A stretch of 64,000 bases of DNA from Halichondria panicea. Lineage: Eukaryota > Porifera > Demospongiae > Suberitida > Halichondriidae. A program made the translations under genes and the position numbers. The stretch lies in NCBI RefSeq assembly GCF_963675165.1, contig NC_087381.1:5767378-5831377 (forward strand). Direction: 5' to 3'. Below the pieces are notes generated by a model that ran no database searches, had not been told where the DNA came from, and worked only from the letters and a program-made list of their open reading frames with translations. Of this stretch, positions 1-10,938 are shown in pieces (the stretch's first letter is position 1; the number at the start of each line of letters is the position of its first letter).

Positions 1-365
1 GGTGATAGCTAGCATTGTAATTTACCAGTTTGTGTGTATGTGTCCTCATGCGTCAGTTACACTGGTTTCGACTGGTCAACTTCGTCCATGGGGTGATAGC
101 TAGCATACTGATTTACGAGTTTGTGTGTATGTGTCAGTTACACTGGTTTCGACTGGTCAACTTCGTCCATGGGGTGATAGCTAGCATACTGATTTACGAT
201 TTTGTGTGTATGTGTCCTCACGTGTCAGTTACACTGGTTTCGACTGGTCAACTTTGTCCATGGGGTGATAGCTATAGCATACTGATTTACGAGTTTGTGT
301 GTATATGTGTCCTCACGTGTCAGTTACACTGGTCAACTTCGTCCATGGGGGTGATAGCTTATACT
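1..365. repeat. Minisatellite, five copies of an 81-91 bp unit
   Basis: Copies of a unit beginning 'ggtgatagct' start near 1, 92, 173, 264 and 350. Each carries 'cactggtttcgactggtcaa' or a shortened form of it. Spacing varies (91, 81, 91, 86) because 'cctcacgtg' segments are gained or lost. The reading frame that stays open through it on the plus strand is an effect of the repeat and not a gene. Confidence 0.9.
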
Positions 366-1015
366 ATTTACATTTTGCACTACATATGTGTTGGTAACTA
401 TAGTGACTTCAATCTTTTGTTCTGTAGGGGCTTATTGTGACGAAAATGATCTGAGGGATGTAGCGTTCATGAAACCAAACGAAACGCCTGTAGTTCACTG
501 TACTGGAATTTCAAGAAACGCTAAGTGATGAACACTAAAAACAATTTACTGACAGAAGAAATGTATTGTGCTGCATGTCATGTGATCCAGTGATCTTATT
601 CTATCATAAACTCATTGTTCTAATACTGTTTGACCTTCTGCATGTGCGTACGTGCGCGAGAAAACAACTAATTAAATGACAAAGGTATAGTGTTAATTTA
701 ACAAAGAAATTCACTTTATAGCAGTGTTAATTCAGCATTCACTTTGCTATTTTGACATAGAAGTACAATAAATTGGTGAAATTCAGATGACATAATACTT
801 TGTTGTTTTGACATAATTTCTTTGCTTGAATGACAAAACATTGTAGGTTGTTTTACCTTTGTCATTCTAACAAATACTATTCTGTCATGTGAGATTCATC
901 ACCGGGACAAACTTTTGTTTGTTAAATTAACAAAAGTGTTTTTGCACTGTAGGCGTGGCTTACCGTAACACATGCAATGAAGTTAATTATACTCACGAAA
1001 ATCACCGTTTTACAG
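366..1015. other. AT-rich stretch without a recognised gene
   Basis: No coding signal is seen. A motif 'aatgacaaaggta' near 675 reappears inverted ('tacctttgtcatt') near 855, and 'gttaatttaac' palindromes flank it, so this may be a worn inverted-repeat element. I cannot define its ends. Confidence 0.4.
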
Positions 1016-2195
1016 TTAAACGAATTTTTTACCCGGGCCCACGAAATTACCTGCTATATAGGGTATATGCATGCATGGCAAACATGATCTAATTACATTA
1101 CGGTAAAACAGTGCACGGGGTGAATGCTCTATGAGCATCTTGTCTATTATGATTTTTATGCATGGACACAGACCTATGGACTTGTGAAAACCAGTGTTGT
1201 AGATTATCTGGTAGACAGGGAGATACTCCACCCAGTTGTATTCAACTTCCTCACTGCACTCCGTCCTCATTTTGAGCAAATCAAATTTCATTTTGTCTCG
1301 AAGGGTGCGATGTGATCTTTCATCCTGTGCATGTGCATGAAAGCCAATAATATAATATTACAATCATACTGAGTCAGAAGAAGAACCGAATTATATATAT
1401 GCATCTCTCAAAAAAGGATGTATAATAATACAAGTGCATGCATGCATGCAGATGCATAATGTGTATTAATATAATACCTTCCCCTGAGACTGAGGGTGTC
1501 GCACACTACTATGCACCATCTTCACTTGTAGAAGTTTAGCCACCCTTTCTACTGCCCCCATAAACTCGGAACCCCTATCACTCTGAATGACAGACGGTGT
1601 GCCAAAGTCAGAGAAAATATGGAGTAACTGCTCGGACACAACAGCGGTGTCTTTCGAATACAGTGGGCGAAGTAACAAATAGCGTGAGCACACATCGATA
1701 CATGATAAAATCCACTGGTACTCCTTGCCATCAACGGTGCATGATCGGTGCATCTATCATGCTCATCAAATCGATCTGAACTCTCTCCCATACTGTCAAA
1801 GATGTAACTGGTTTGAGAGGAGCTTTGTTATCAAATTTAGTTTTGGCGGCCTGATTACTTAAACAATTGTTTATGTAGTCTTGAATGTCTCTTTCAGTCA
1901 CCTTGCAAAAAACATTTGCAATTCTCTTTCTGAGCTTTCGTGCGCCATCTCCTTTTGAGCGGTCGAAAAAGAACCTGATGCAATCAGACTTCTCTTGATT
2001 CTTTAGCACGATTACTTTCTGTTGGTTTAAAAAGTCATTGAAAATGATCCTTTTTTCGGAGATAGATGTGAGAGGATTCTCTACTGTAGTTACCTCTAGA
2101 TGTTTTCGGTATGTATACAGATAGTAGTAAGCTGTCTTGGCTATACTATTTCTCTCCTTCATTGGTATGTATGTCCCGTCAATTAAAGACATCAA
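1016..2195 (-). pseudogene. Decayed retroelement-type integrase gene
   Basis: Three minus-strand pieces read in order as an rve/DDE integrase of the GIN1/KRBA2 type that derives from retroelements. The piece at 1731-2195 ends with the first catalytic Asp in 'ERVQIDLMSM'. The piece at 1466-1753 is in another frame and holds the second Asp in 'QSDRGSEF', followed by 'HPQSQGK'. The piece at 1016-1291 holds the downstream 'NTGFHKSIGLCP' segment typical of these integrases. The frame changes near 1731-1753. About 170 bp of unrelated sequence separates 1466 from 1291, where the third acidic residue should lie. It is almost certainly inactive. No LTRs, reverse transcriptase or other polyprotein parts are seen. 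Confidence 0.75.
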
Positions 2196-2423
2196 AGTCT
2201 TATAAACGTTCTCGGGAAGAGAAGATATACAGTCAGGTCTCTTCTTTCCAAACCTTGTTTCCTATAATTATTATTACATTACTTCATTATACAGCCTGTA
2301 TAATTATATCTGAATTGTATTGACGTGTACATGTATATGTGTACTGTATATAGGTACTCTAATTATAGTTGCATATATACAATGATGCATGTGCATGCAT
2401 GCATGTATATATACGTGTATGTA

Positions 2424-2785
2424 TAGCTCACAGTTGTTAGGGCATCTGGATTTTCAGTACTCCCCAGTTTTAGATCTGGTACATCGAGCTGTGGGCCAAC
2501 TTCAGATTTATAAATCTATAAAATCCGGTATAATTATAATGACTCTACGACTATATCTCTGCAGATATCAAATATAGCTGCAATACTGTGAATTGTATTC
2601 CCTGTAGCTCACAGTTGTTAGGGCATCTGGATTTTCAGTACTCTCCAGTTGTAGATCTGGTACATCGAGCTGTGGGCCAGCTTCAGATTCAGAAATCTAT
2701 AAAATCGGGTATTACATTAATTAATCACTCCATGCATATCTCAGCAGATATTATATAATAGCTGCAAGACTGATTATCTAATTGA
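2424..2785. repeat. 181-bp direct tandem duplication
   Basis: The stretch starting 'tagctcacagttgttagggc' at 2424 recurs at 2605, an offset of 181 bp. The first 110 bp of the two copies are nearly identical, and the remainder of each copy is more diverged. No gene content is recognised. Confidence 0.85.
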
Positions 2786-3018
2786 GTGCTGAAGTTTACT
2801 ATATTGACTAAATCAATGTGCATGGCCACTTACATGGTCCTCCTCATCAGCATTGACAGCAGGCTGACAGCTCACATTGGCCATCTGTAATGGGCTGACA
2901 TGCAGCTCTTCAAGACTCAGTGGTACTGCTTAGGGGGTTAAGACTGGCAGCAATACAATGTAGAGCAAGTCAACTGGAGTCTGAGTGTTTGAAATTATGC
3001 CACAATTAATTGCTGTGT

Positions 3019-3796
3019 GCAGAGATACAAAAGAAAGGGGATTGGAAACGACCGCCCACGCCCTATGTAAAAGGACTGACATCCGGTGAAGCACTCCGTG
3101 TAATTATTGCGCTCGCAAATAATTACATGGAGGACTGCGCTACGGTTTTGTATCCCTGGTTTCTAGCTCTCCTATCCACTAGAGATCACTCAGGGCCTGG
3201 GAGATACTTGAGAGAAGTAAGCTTATACCACTGACAAGCTCTAAGTCCGTTGTCTTTACTCTGCTTCCAATTTTTTTGAGTTTAGCTTGAATTACTCTAT
3301 GTCAACTTTTCTCTGTCCCTCCTGTGAAGTCAAAACAGCAAAGGACATTGCTTGACTTGGTTATTATGTATCTAAGTGCTACATAGAATGGCTTTATGCT
3401 ATAAATAAGCTGTACTGTTCATAAACGTTTGCAGTATAGTCCTTTAAACTGCTTTAGTATACTTTTAGACACACCACGGGCCTGTCCCTCCTACGACTTC
3501 ATAGTAAAGGCTATTTCTTCTTGCATAGCATTTATTTGTCTAGTAATAGTGGCTGCGTTGCTTAGTCGACTTTTTAGAGCTAAATTCTCTTTACTTTTTA
3601 GAAAAATCAACATTAAAAATGATCAATTTCACTGTTTCTATGTACAGCACATTGTAGAGCAGTCAAGACAGGTAATGAGCATGCTGACTATAAATATAAT
3701 CCTTTGTAGTTTTAGCCACGCCCTATAACGCGGAATGCTTCACGCAAAAATTTCGTAAAAATTTCGTTTCCAATCCCCTTTCTTTTGTATCTCTGC
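3019..3796. mobile_element. Non-autonomous DNA transposon with 32-bp perfect terminal inverted repeats
   Basis: The left end at 3019-3050 ('gcagagatacaaaagaaagg' and 12 more bases) is the exact reverse complement of 3765-3796. The bases 'tgtgt' lie directly outside both ends (3014-3018 and 3797-3801) and could be a 5-bp target duplication, although the flank is itself GT-rich. The interior of about 714 bp shows no transposase motif. Short open stretches at 3010-3234 and 3429-3728 resemble no family I know. It is best read as a deletion derivative of a cut-and-paste element. Confidence 0.85.
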
Positions 3797-3989
3797 TGTG
3801 TGTGGCTAGTGGTGAATGTGACGTTACACCAACATGCACGCATACGCAAGCATTTCAATTATGAGTGCGAATTCCAGACACACCCACATGGCCACACCCA
3901 TAATGCTCTTCATTTCCTATTTTTAGGCATTTCCGATTTTAGGATTTGGGGCACAACAGGCGCCGCCAAGGAGGGCGGCGACGCTCGAC

Positions 3990-4485
3990 TAGCTCAGTAT
4001 CGCCTTTTCTTCTCACAACTCGAACTCACATCAGTCAAGGTCAGGAACTCGTGAAGAAGAAGTAAGTATATAGTAAATGCCGTATGCCCTAAGCATCGAT
4101 AAGTAATTCACAATGGATATTTACTAGTACACACTATTTATTTACAAAGACTAGTCTACTGTATTTTGTGTATACACCAGTGTGGTTATCTGAACAATAT
4201 ACATTGCAGTCTTTATCAATGACTGTACAATAATTAAGACAATAAGTACCCGTACATTATTATTACAATGACTGGACAATAATTTTCCAGCCCATTGAAT
4301 GAATGCGTATGTAGACACTCCGAGCAAATCCTTAAATGGAGTCAGTAGATATGTACTGATGTGTATACCTGATTTTATATACAGGCACTCCCCAAGGCAA
4401 ATCACCCCACTATAACAATCAAACTGTTAAACCATAAAACCAGAAACATTCCAAGAAAGTGTTATCTGCCCTCACTAACTCAACT
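3990..4485 (+). promoter_or_regulatory. Promoter, non-coding first exon and 5' intron of TRIM-NHL A
   Basis: A stretch ending at a donor (exon end 4061, 'gtaagtata' follows) and an acceptor 'tatacag' ending at 4384 flank a 323-bp intron. The coding exon begins at 4385. The assignment rests on near-identity with the block in front of TRIM-NHL C (27,590-28,102), which keeps the same exon, donor, intron and acceptor. The shared exon contains 'cttttcttctcacaactcga'. The intron also contains a copy-specific 'ccgtatgccctaagcatcga' that is present in both genes. Confidence 0.7.
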
Positions 4486-6681
4486 ATGGCCTCCAATACC
4501 AACTCCTCTGCAACCTGTGGTATATGCTCAGAGCTGTACCAAGATCCACGCATGCTCAATTGCCTACACTCATTCTGCAAAAAATGCTTGGAAAAGAGAC
4601 TCGACGAAGGACCTTCCAAATCGAGCCTAGCCTGCCCCACGTGCAATGAATCCTCCTCTCTGTCTAGTCGTGGTATAGAGTCACTATCAAAAGATCGTAG
4701 GAAGACTTACGAAGCAGAGGTTGCTGAATTTAAAGGCTTGATCAAAGGTGAAAAATCTGTTTCTTGCGATCACTGTGTGAAGGGGGGGACAGCTGTTTTG
4801 TTTTGTTGCAGCTGCTGCGAGTTTCTCTGTGACAAATGTGCCGACCATCATCGCTCATGGAGGAAAACTCAAAACCACGAGTTAGTTAGTTGCACTAAAG
4901 AAGGTGGAAAGGAAAATATATTCAAGAGCGTAGCTCACAAGCCTCTTACCTGCTCAGTACACTCGAAGGAATCTCTCGACTATTACTGCAACACATGCAA
5001 CGACCTGCTCTGCATTCGCTGTGTGGTTGGAAAGCACAAAGAACATGCTTACGAAGAAATGGATTCTGTTCGAGAGAAGGAGAAATCCGAGCTTATTTCT
5101 TACCTTGGGAGAACCGAGGCTGCAAAGGGCAAGTTGAAGAATTCTATTTCACAAGTGGAAAAAGTTATGCAAGGTGTTCAAGCAAAACATAAGGAAGTCG
5201 ATCAGAAAATCAATGAAATGTTTAACCACCTTCAGCGTAAACTAAAAGCTCGAAAAAATGCACTCTTGGCCGAAAGTGCTGATGTGGCACTTGGCAAAGA
5301 GACAGCACTTACTCTCCAGGGTGAAGAGCTCAAGAAAATGGAACATTCTCTTTCTGAAATTTGTTCAAAGCTAGAGTCGGTCACGCAAGAGTACACAGCC
5401 GTAGAAATGCTCTCTGCCAAACACCCGATAACGATTAGAGCTCAACAACTTCTCGATACATTTGATAAATGCTCTCTTGATCCTTGCAAGCTAGATACAA
5501 TGCCAGTATCTCTCCTTAGCACTCAACTTGAAAACGAAATTGATGCTTTTGGAGCAGTGTGTGGTGGTTGCATGCCAGGACAAAGTACAATTGATCTAGT
5601 GAAGCCAACTGCTGCTGTGGGGAAGGAGAGGAAGTTACTTCTCACCGCAAAAGATGGAAATGGAAAACTTTTTCCTCATGGGGGTGAACTGGTGAAAGTT
5701 TCGCTGGCCCTGATGGGTTCGAATGAAGCAGGGATCTCTGGTGTTGTAGTCGACAAGAAGGATGGTACTTATGGTATTAGCTTCACACCAAACGCAGCTG
5801 GTGAACACAAGCTATCCATCACCATTAGCAACGAGCAAATTGAGGAGAGTCCGTTTGCACTCTATGTTCGACAGCCAAGAAATTATACATCGTTGTCTGC
5901 TTGTTCTCGTACGTTTTCAATTTCTAGTAACCCTGGTGATGTTGCCGTCGACGATGACAACAATGTGTACATTGCTGTAACTGGATATCACTGCATCTCA
6001 GTGTTTGATCAAAATGGTTCCAATGTTCGAACCATAGGAACAGCCAGAGGTAGCGGATCTGCAGACAGTCAGTTCAGTAGCCCATTTGGAATTGCCTTAA
6101 AAGGAGACATCATGTATGTAGCTGACACAAGTAACCATCGAATACAAAAACTTACTTCGGACGGCAAGTTCATTTCCAAGTTCAGTTCAAATGGTTCTGG
6201 GAATGGACAGTTGAGCACTCCTCGGGGAATTGCTATTGACAAGAATGGAAGAGTGTTTGTATCAGAGTTCAGTAATCGGCGGGTTTCTGTGTTCAAATCT
6301 GATGGTGAATTCTCTCACCACATTCAAGGCAACGCTGCTGACAATAGCAATCTCGTTAACCCATGGGGACTAGCATTTGACAATGACGAGAATCTACATG
6401 TTGCTGACTATACCTCCCACTCGATCAAAGTGTTCACTCCAGAAGGTACTTTTGTCTCCCAGTACAGCAGTGTTCTCCAATATCCAGCAGGGATCGCTAT
6501 TGACGATGAAGGCTTTACGTTTATTGGTATTCACAACTCCTGTAAATTAATTATTCTCAATGCCCAGCATCAGCAAGTAAATACTATACACAACTTTACT
6601 TATGCCACTGGAGTTTGTACAGACAAAGATGGTAATGTTTTTGCGTGCGATTACAACAACTACCGTGTCATGAAATACTAA
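4486..6681 (+). CDS. TRIM-NHL protein A (TRIM2/3/71-like E3 ubiquitin ligase)
   Basis: An uninterrupted coding exon of 731 residues. Domain order: RING (about 11-60, 'CGICSELYQDPRMLNC' and 'CPTC'), B-box 1 (about 95-140), B-box 2 (about 155-195, 'CSVHSKESLDYYCNTC'), a coiled coil (about 200-320), a filamin-type immunoglobulin domain (about 380-465, ends 'EESPFALYV') and six NHL blades to the C terminus. Family knowledge: RING plus B-boxes act as an E3 ubiquitin ligase, the coiled coil dimerises, and the NHL propeller binds RNA or protein. I start at ATG 4486 ('MASNTNS'); an in-frame GTG nine codons upstream is not a likely start in an animal. Two close paralogues lie at 20.5 and 28.1 kb. It is convergent with the ADAM-GPCR gene. 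A polyadenylation-like 'aataaa' follows the stop. Confidence 0.95.
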   Translation: MASNTNSSATCGICSELYQDPRMLNCLHSFCKKCLEKRLDEGPSKSSLACPTCNESSSLSSRGIESLSKDRRKTYEAEVAEFKGLIKGEKSVSCDHCVKGGTAVLFCCSCCEFLCDKCADHHRSWRKTQNHELVSCTKEGGKENIFKSVAHKPLTCSVHSKESLDYYCNTCNDLLCIRCVVGKHKEHAYEEMDSVREKEKSELISYLGRTEAAKGKLKNSISQVEKVMQGVQAKHKEVDQKINEMFNHLQRKLKARKNALLAESADVALGKETALTLQGEELKKMEHSLSEICSKLESVTQEYTAVEMLSAKHPITIRAQQLLDTFDKCSLDPCKLDTMPVSLLSTQLENEIDAFGAVCGGCMPGQSTIDLVKPTAAVGKERKLLLTAKDGNGKLFPHGGELVKVSLALMGSNEAGISGVVVDKKDGTYGISFTPNAAGEHKLSITISNEQIEESPFALYVRQPRNYTSLSACSRTFSISSNPGDVAVDDDNNVYIAVTGYHCISVFDQNGSNVRTIGTARGSGSADSQFSSPFGIALKGDIMYVADTSNHRIQKLTSDGKFISKFSSNGSGNGQLSTPRGIAIDKNGRVFVSEFSNRRVSVFKSDGEFSHHIQGNAADNSNLVNPWGLAFDNDENLHVADYTSHSIKVFTPEGTFVSQYSSVLQYPAGIAIDDEGFTFIGIHNSCKLIILNAQHQQVNTIHNFTYATGVCTDKDGNVFACDYNNYRVMKY

Positions 6682-8166
6682 CAATAAAAATTGTGGCAGT
6701 TAGTGCACTGTATAGCCTGTAGTGAACACTTTACTTTATTGTATTAACGATCTTTACCATTATTGATTTCTGTAGTCACCTTTACCAGTTTTCCGTTATT
6801 ATATCATGTTACGTAATACGCAATAGAATTTAATCACGCAATGCGCTACTACTTTATTCATCTCTTTGTAGTCCTACCGCATTGCCTCTTTTTGTGATTC
6901 TTACTATTCTTTTGTTAGCCTCTGTACTTAGACGCACACACCCTGCTTCTGTCTCATCATTCACTTCACTTTATGTTTGTGGACAAGAATTTGGAATGAA
7001 ACCGGGCCGATTATTAGTAACTAAACTATATACTAAAAGCCAATAGACTGTTTACTAATTTCGCATTGCATTGTTCAATGATCAACATTAATTTTATATC
7101 CCCATCATTTATATATGTGACAGGCTCTGGGAAAAAGGCCATATTGGAGCAGGCTACAATTGTTGAGATTAAATACCAGATGATAGAGCAAAGAATTGCC
7201 TATGCGCTTAGTTTGCATATACCTCTGAGGTATATGCAAACTAAGCGAGGCTCTTTTCATGCCTGAGTTATGCGCTTTGGAAACTCAAAGGTCTGAAATA
7301 GCGGTATTGAGAAACACCCACTTAAAGATTGCTAGATTTAAGCTTCAATGGATTTGCATCATAATTATGTGTATAAAACTAGACATTATTTTTTATAGAT
7401 GTCAGTATATAGGTGCATGCATGTAGATTCATGATCATTTCCCGAGGTCATGCGCGCATTACGATAAAATGACGGTTATCGCATCAGTTTTGCTGCTGCA
7501 TATATATGCGATGAAGCTTAACGCACTGGGGGGGGAGGGGGGGGGGGGACATTCTATGAGCATCTTGCATTGTTCAGTTAAGATCCAACGCACATTGACA
7601 AACATGCATGAAGTATTTATTATACCGTATAATTATAGTGGGGAATTACTTATAATACAATGTATTAGTCCATTATTATAATTATGCATGGGTACAACAA
7701 CCACTTTGGTAAGAATAATATTAAACAAGTTATATAATTATTAGCTGTAGTATATAATTATGACCCATTCACAAACCACAAACCATTGAACAAAATTAAT
7801 GTTGGTATATATAGGAATGAACTCTAAGAGGGGTAAGTAGCTAAGGTGAACTATACTATAGTAGCGCTCAGGGCCATGCACCGTATAGTCTTACGTATAC
7901 GTAGACAGCTTCCCTTCACGACAAGAATATATATAATACACTACACTCTATAATTATAAGCACGTGCACTATAAAACGATTAACGAACAAAACAAGTGAC
8001 TTCATAATGCATAATCTAGATTTCTATACTGTATAAGACAGTAGCTATAATTATAATTATCACCATAACAGAAATAAAAACTTTGCACTCATAAAAACAG
8101 TATACGTACTACTAGTCATTCCGCTAGACTAAGTATATATAGTGGCTGCACTAGACAAGTTAGTAT
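6682..8166. other. Intergenic region between convergent genes
   Basis: This holds the 3' flanks of TRIM-NHL A (+) and the ADAM-GPCR gene (-). It contains a 43-bp palindrome (7205-7247) and a G-tract (7528-7548). A segment ending 'tctatgagcatcttg' near 7555 also occurs near 1130, so a dispersed repeat is probably present. No other gene is seen. Confidence 0.6.
7205..7247. repeat. Perfect 21+1+21 bp palindrome (hairpin)
   Basis: The left arm 'cgcttagtttgcatatacct' plus c is followed by one t and then its exact reverse complement. The arms are perfect, so a DNA cruciform or, if transcribed, a tight RNA hairpin is possible. Confidence 0.9.
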
Positions 8167-10938
8167 CTATGCTAGAACCTGTGCGTCAAGGCTTTCCTGT
8201 GAGTGGGAAAGTTCTTTTACCCAATTATAGGTTATACTTTTTTGCCACTTTTCCTCATTTTCAGCAATGTACGACTTTGGTGAGCCCGTTTCCAATGCAG
8301 TCTCGTCGACTTTAATGGATTCATTTTGAATGGTACTATGATCGTGTTTGCTGAATTTAGAGTCTCTTGGCTTGAGATGAACAATACTCGTTGGATTCTT
8401 GCTCTGTATATAATAATAATTATAGATATTGTCACGACTCTGAGACCATGCTATATATATTATATAAACAGCCAGTCTAACTTGAATTACAATGGAAGGG
8501 GCATATATATACTAGTGCATGTAAACCCTTGGCGTTAATTTGGGTTTTAGTGTAGTCTACAGCCTTCCGTCAAAGCCACGTGTACATCTAGGCCAATGTG
8601 CAGGTTCAAACTTCTTAGCTTCTTAGCTTTTGCTCCCTTTTATTCGACAATGAAGCTTTAAAATCAAAACTACTACCTTAATTGTTGTTTTGAGGTAATT
8701 ATATATAGGTACATGTCGTAGTACATTGTAAGGGCCTTCACACATGCATGCATGCACTGTCTATAATTATAATTGAAGATACTATACTCCGCATACCAGA
8801 TTGTTTTTTCCTGAGGTAGAAGTAGATGCACCACTGTCAGTCTTGCTTCGGCACCGCTTTAGAAAATTTGTAACCTAAAAATTTAGAAGATACATAAAAA
8901 TTAATGCTAAAATAACGATATACAACACACCTTTTCACTCCGGAGCACATGGAAGAAAAATACGAACAGGCCTTGCAGTGAGTTAAAGATAGTGAACAAC
9001 CATGCAAACACAATAGTGTTGCTGTTGACTGAGAGTAGACCAAACACCCAAGTCAGCCCGAGTAGTGGAAGAAGAATTATAGTGGCCTTGAAGAGTTGTC
9101 TGCATAATTTACGCACACATGCATTGGGATCAACACACGTTGCATTTACTGAATAGTATAGTGAGCACTCACGAGAATAACTGTAAAGATTCCTTTTTTC
9201 CTCTTTGTTGCATGGTTAATTTTTTTTGTTTATAGACACTGCACAAAGCAGCCAAGAGAAAGAATACGTTTACCTGTACAGGTAATCGTCATAAAGAAAA
9301 TGTTAGTCAAGGTAACTGATGGACCGGACCCTATAACAACTGCAAAATGTCCTAATTTAATCCAAATGGTTGCAAGCTAAAGAGATCTCACCAGAACAAC
9401 TAGTAGCATCGGTGCAACAAATGCCCATACGGCTCCTTTATCACCGGCACCAACAGCAATCCAACAACTGCATTGTACATAAGGGACAATAAAATAATGT
9501 TGTCAGTTGTATTTAATATAATTATACACATTCTAATAAGAATTTGGAGAGGTGAATCGAAAACTTACTACTCTTCTGTGCCATACTGGTCATGAATAAG
9601 TCCAGCAGATATAGCCACCGGTATCACTGGAACACCTGCAAAACAAATCCAATGCATTCGACATAATGCTCACTGAACATGCAGTAGAATGGGCAGTGGA
9701 ATGCATGGGTCTAAGGGGCACTCTGCTTCCCTTGATCTCAGAGGTCAAAAGGCAACAAGCACTTTAATGTCTCGGTATTAATAGTGGTCAAGGGCCCATA
9801 ATTATACCTAGTATATACATCGCATAATTATACAAAATAGAATTTACCCCATCCAATAATAAAGAATATCCACCATTTCTTGGATATTTGGCTGAAGACA
9901 ACCACCAACATGAGATAGAGCATGATTCCTTCACAGAGCATCCAAAAGAACACAGCAGTGAACAAGTAGTGAAGGAGAGCAGCCACAAACGCACACGCTA
10001 TCTGAAAGTGATGGCAAATTAATGGAGATCATACTATAATTATGTGGCGCACCTATGAATGTAATTATAACCGTAAGTAAAATAATTATTACGATAGATC
10101 ATAGTTAATATTGTAAAAACAAAAGTATCTGCATACGCGTTGAGTAAAATGCAAAGTCGCGGATCATACTTTAATTATTCGTTTTTCGAGCGACAAAATA
10201 TTGATTTTATCAAGTAAGCAGTAAATATGACACTGTAATGTCATAACGTGAAATTTTTGAGACGCTTAAATTTCGTGGAATGGCCTCTAAAAGCATTTCG
10301 TCCAATAAATTTCGTGGATTGACTGCTTACCAGAAGCCACACCTTTAATCTTTGCACTTTATAGCAGATAATCGTGGAATTAATTTCATGTGTAGGATTG
10401 CTAATCCATGAAAACAGCGAAAATTAAACCCCTCGAAAATTGTGTGCTTATATAATTATATACGGTACGTATTTGCGATCTTCTTCTGTGATACCATAAT
10501 GACATACAATACAGTCATAATTATAATGGTCACTGATTCGAGAACAAAACTTCAACTTTGGCATGCCATTGTCTGTGAAAGGTGAAAGGCATAAACCGCA
10601 CCAGCTATATATACGATACTATAAACACTATAAGTACACGACTCAAGTGACACCTTATTGACCACAGCAGTCTGTATTCCTGACAAGAACGCCACGTAAC
10701 CAAGGAGCAAAGAAATAGACAGGTTGAGATGGATGAAGTTATGAACTCTGGTCAGCAGTTCTTTTCTAAACAGCAACAGCATAAAAAGTTGTACGTGTAT
10801 ACAAAGCTATTTATAGTTTTTCGATGATTACCTCAATGCCAGGAAATAGATGATAGTTAACAGAAGAAAAAAGATGGAGATGGAACAACCGACATAAGTC
10901 AACAACGATAGAGCAAACCTGATCTCTGGAGTTGTGTC
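8167..10938 (-). other. Exons 20-28 of the chimera: seven-transmembrane module and tail
   Basis: Exons: 10832-10938, 10654-10765, 9848-10001, 9569-9635, 9392-9467, 9173-9273, 8931-9099, 8797-8874 and 8167-8403. Adhesion-GPCR signatures are '[19 protein letters not shown]' (TM2), '[20 protein letters not shown]' (TM3), 'YGTEEYCWIAVG' (extracellular loop 2) and '[14 protein letters not shown]' with '[16 protein letters not shown]' (TM6-TM7). If the last donor (8795-8796) is not used, exon 27 reads on to a stop at 8782 and gives a tail that lacks exon 28 and adds only four residues of its own. Confidence 0.88.

Noticed and set aside
1-440. CRISPR-like array at the window start
   Set aside because: Units are contiguous 81-91 bp tandem copies without unique spacers, in an animal genome.
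2389-2577. Short open frame in the 181-bp duplication
   Set aside because: Too short and without family features; the second repeat copy does not keep the frame.
4459-4485. N-terminal extension of TRIM-NHL A and C from a GTG
   Set aside because: GTG is an unlikely animal start; an ATG with the conserved 'MASNTNS' follows in all three copies.
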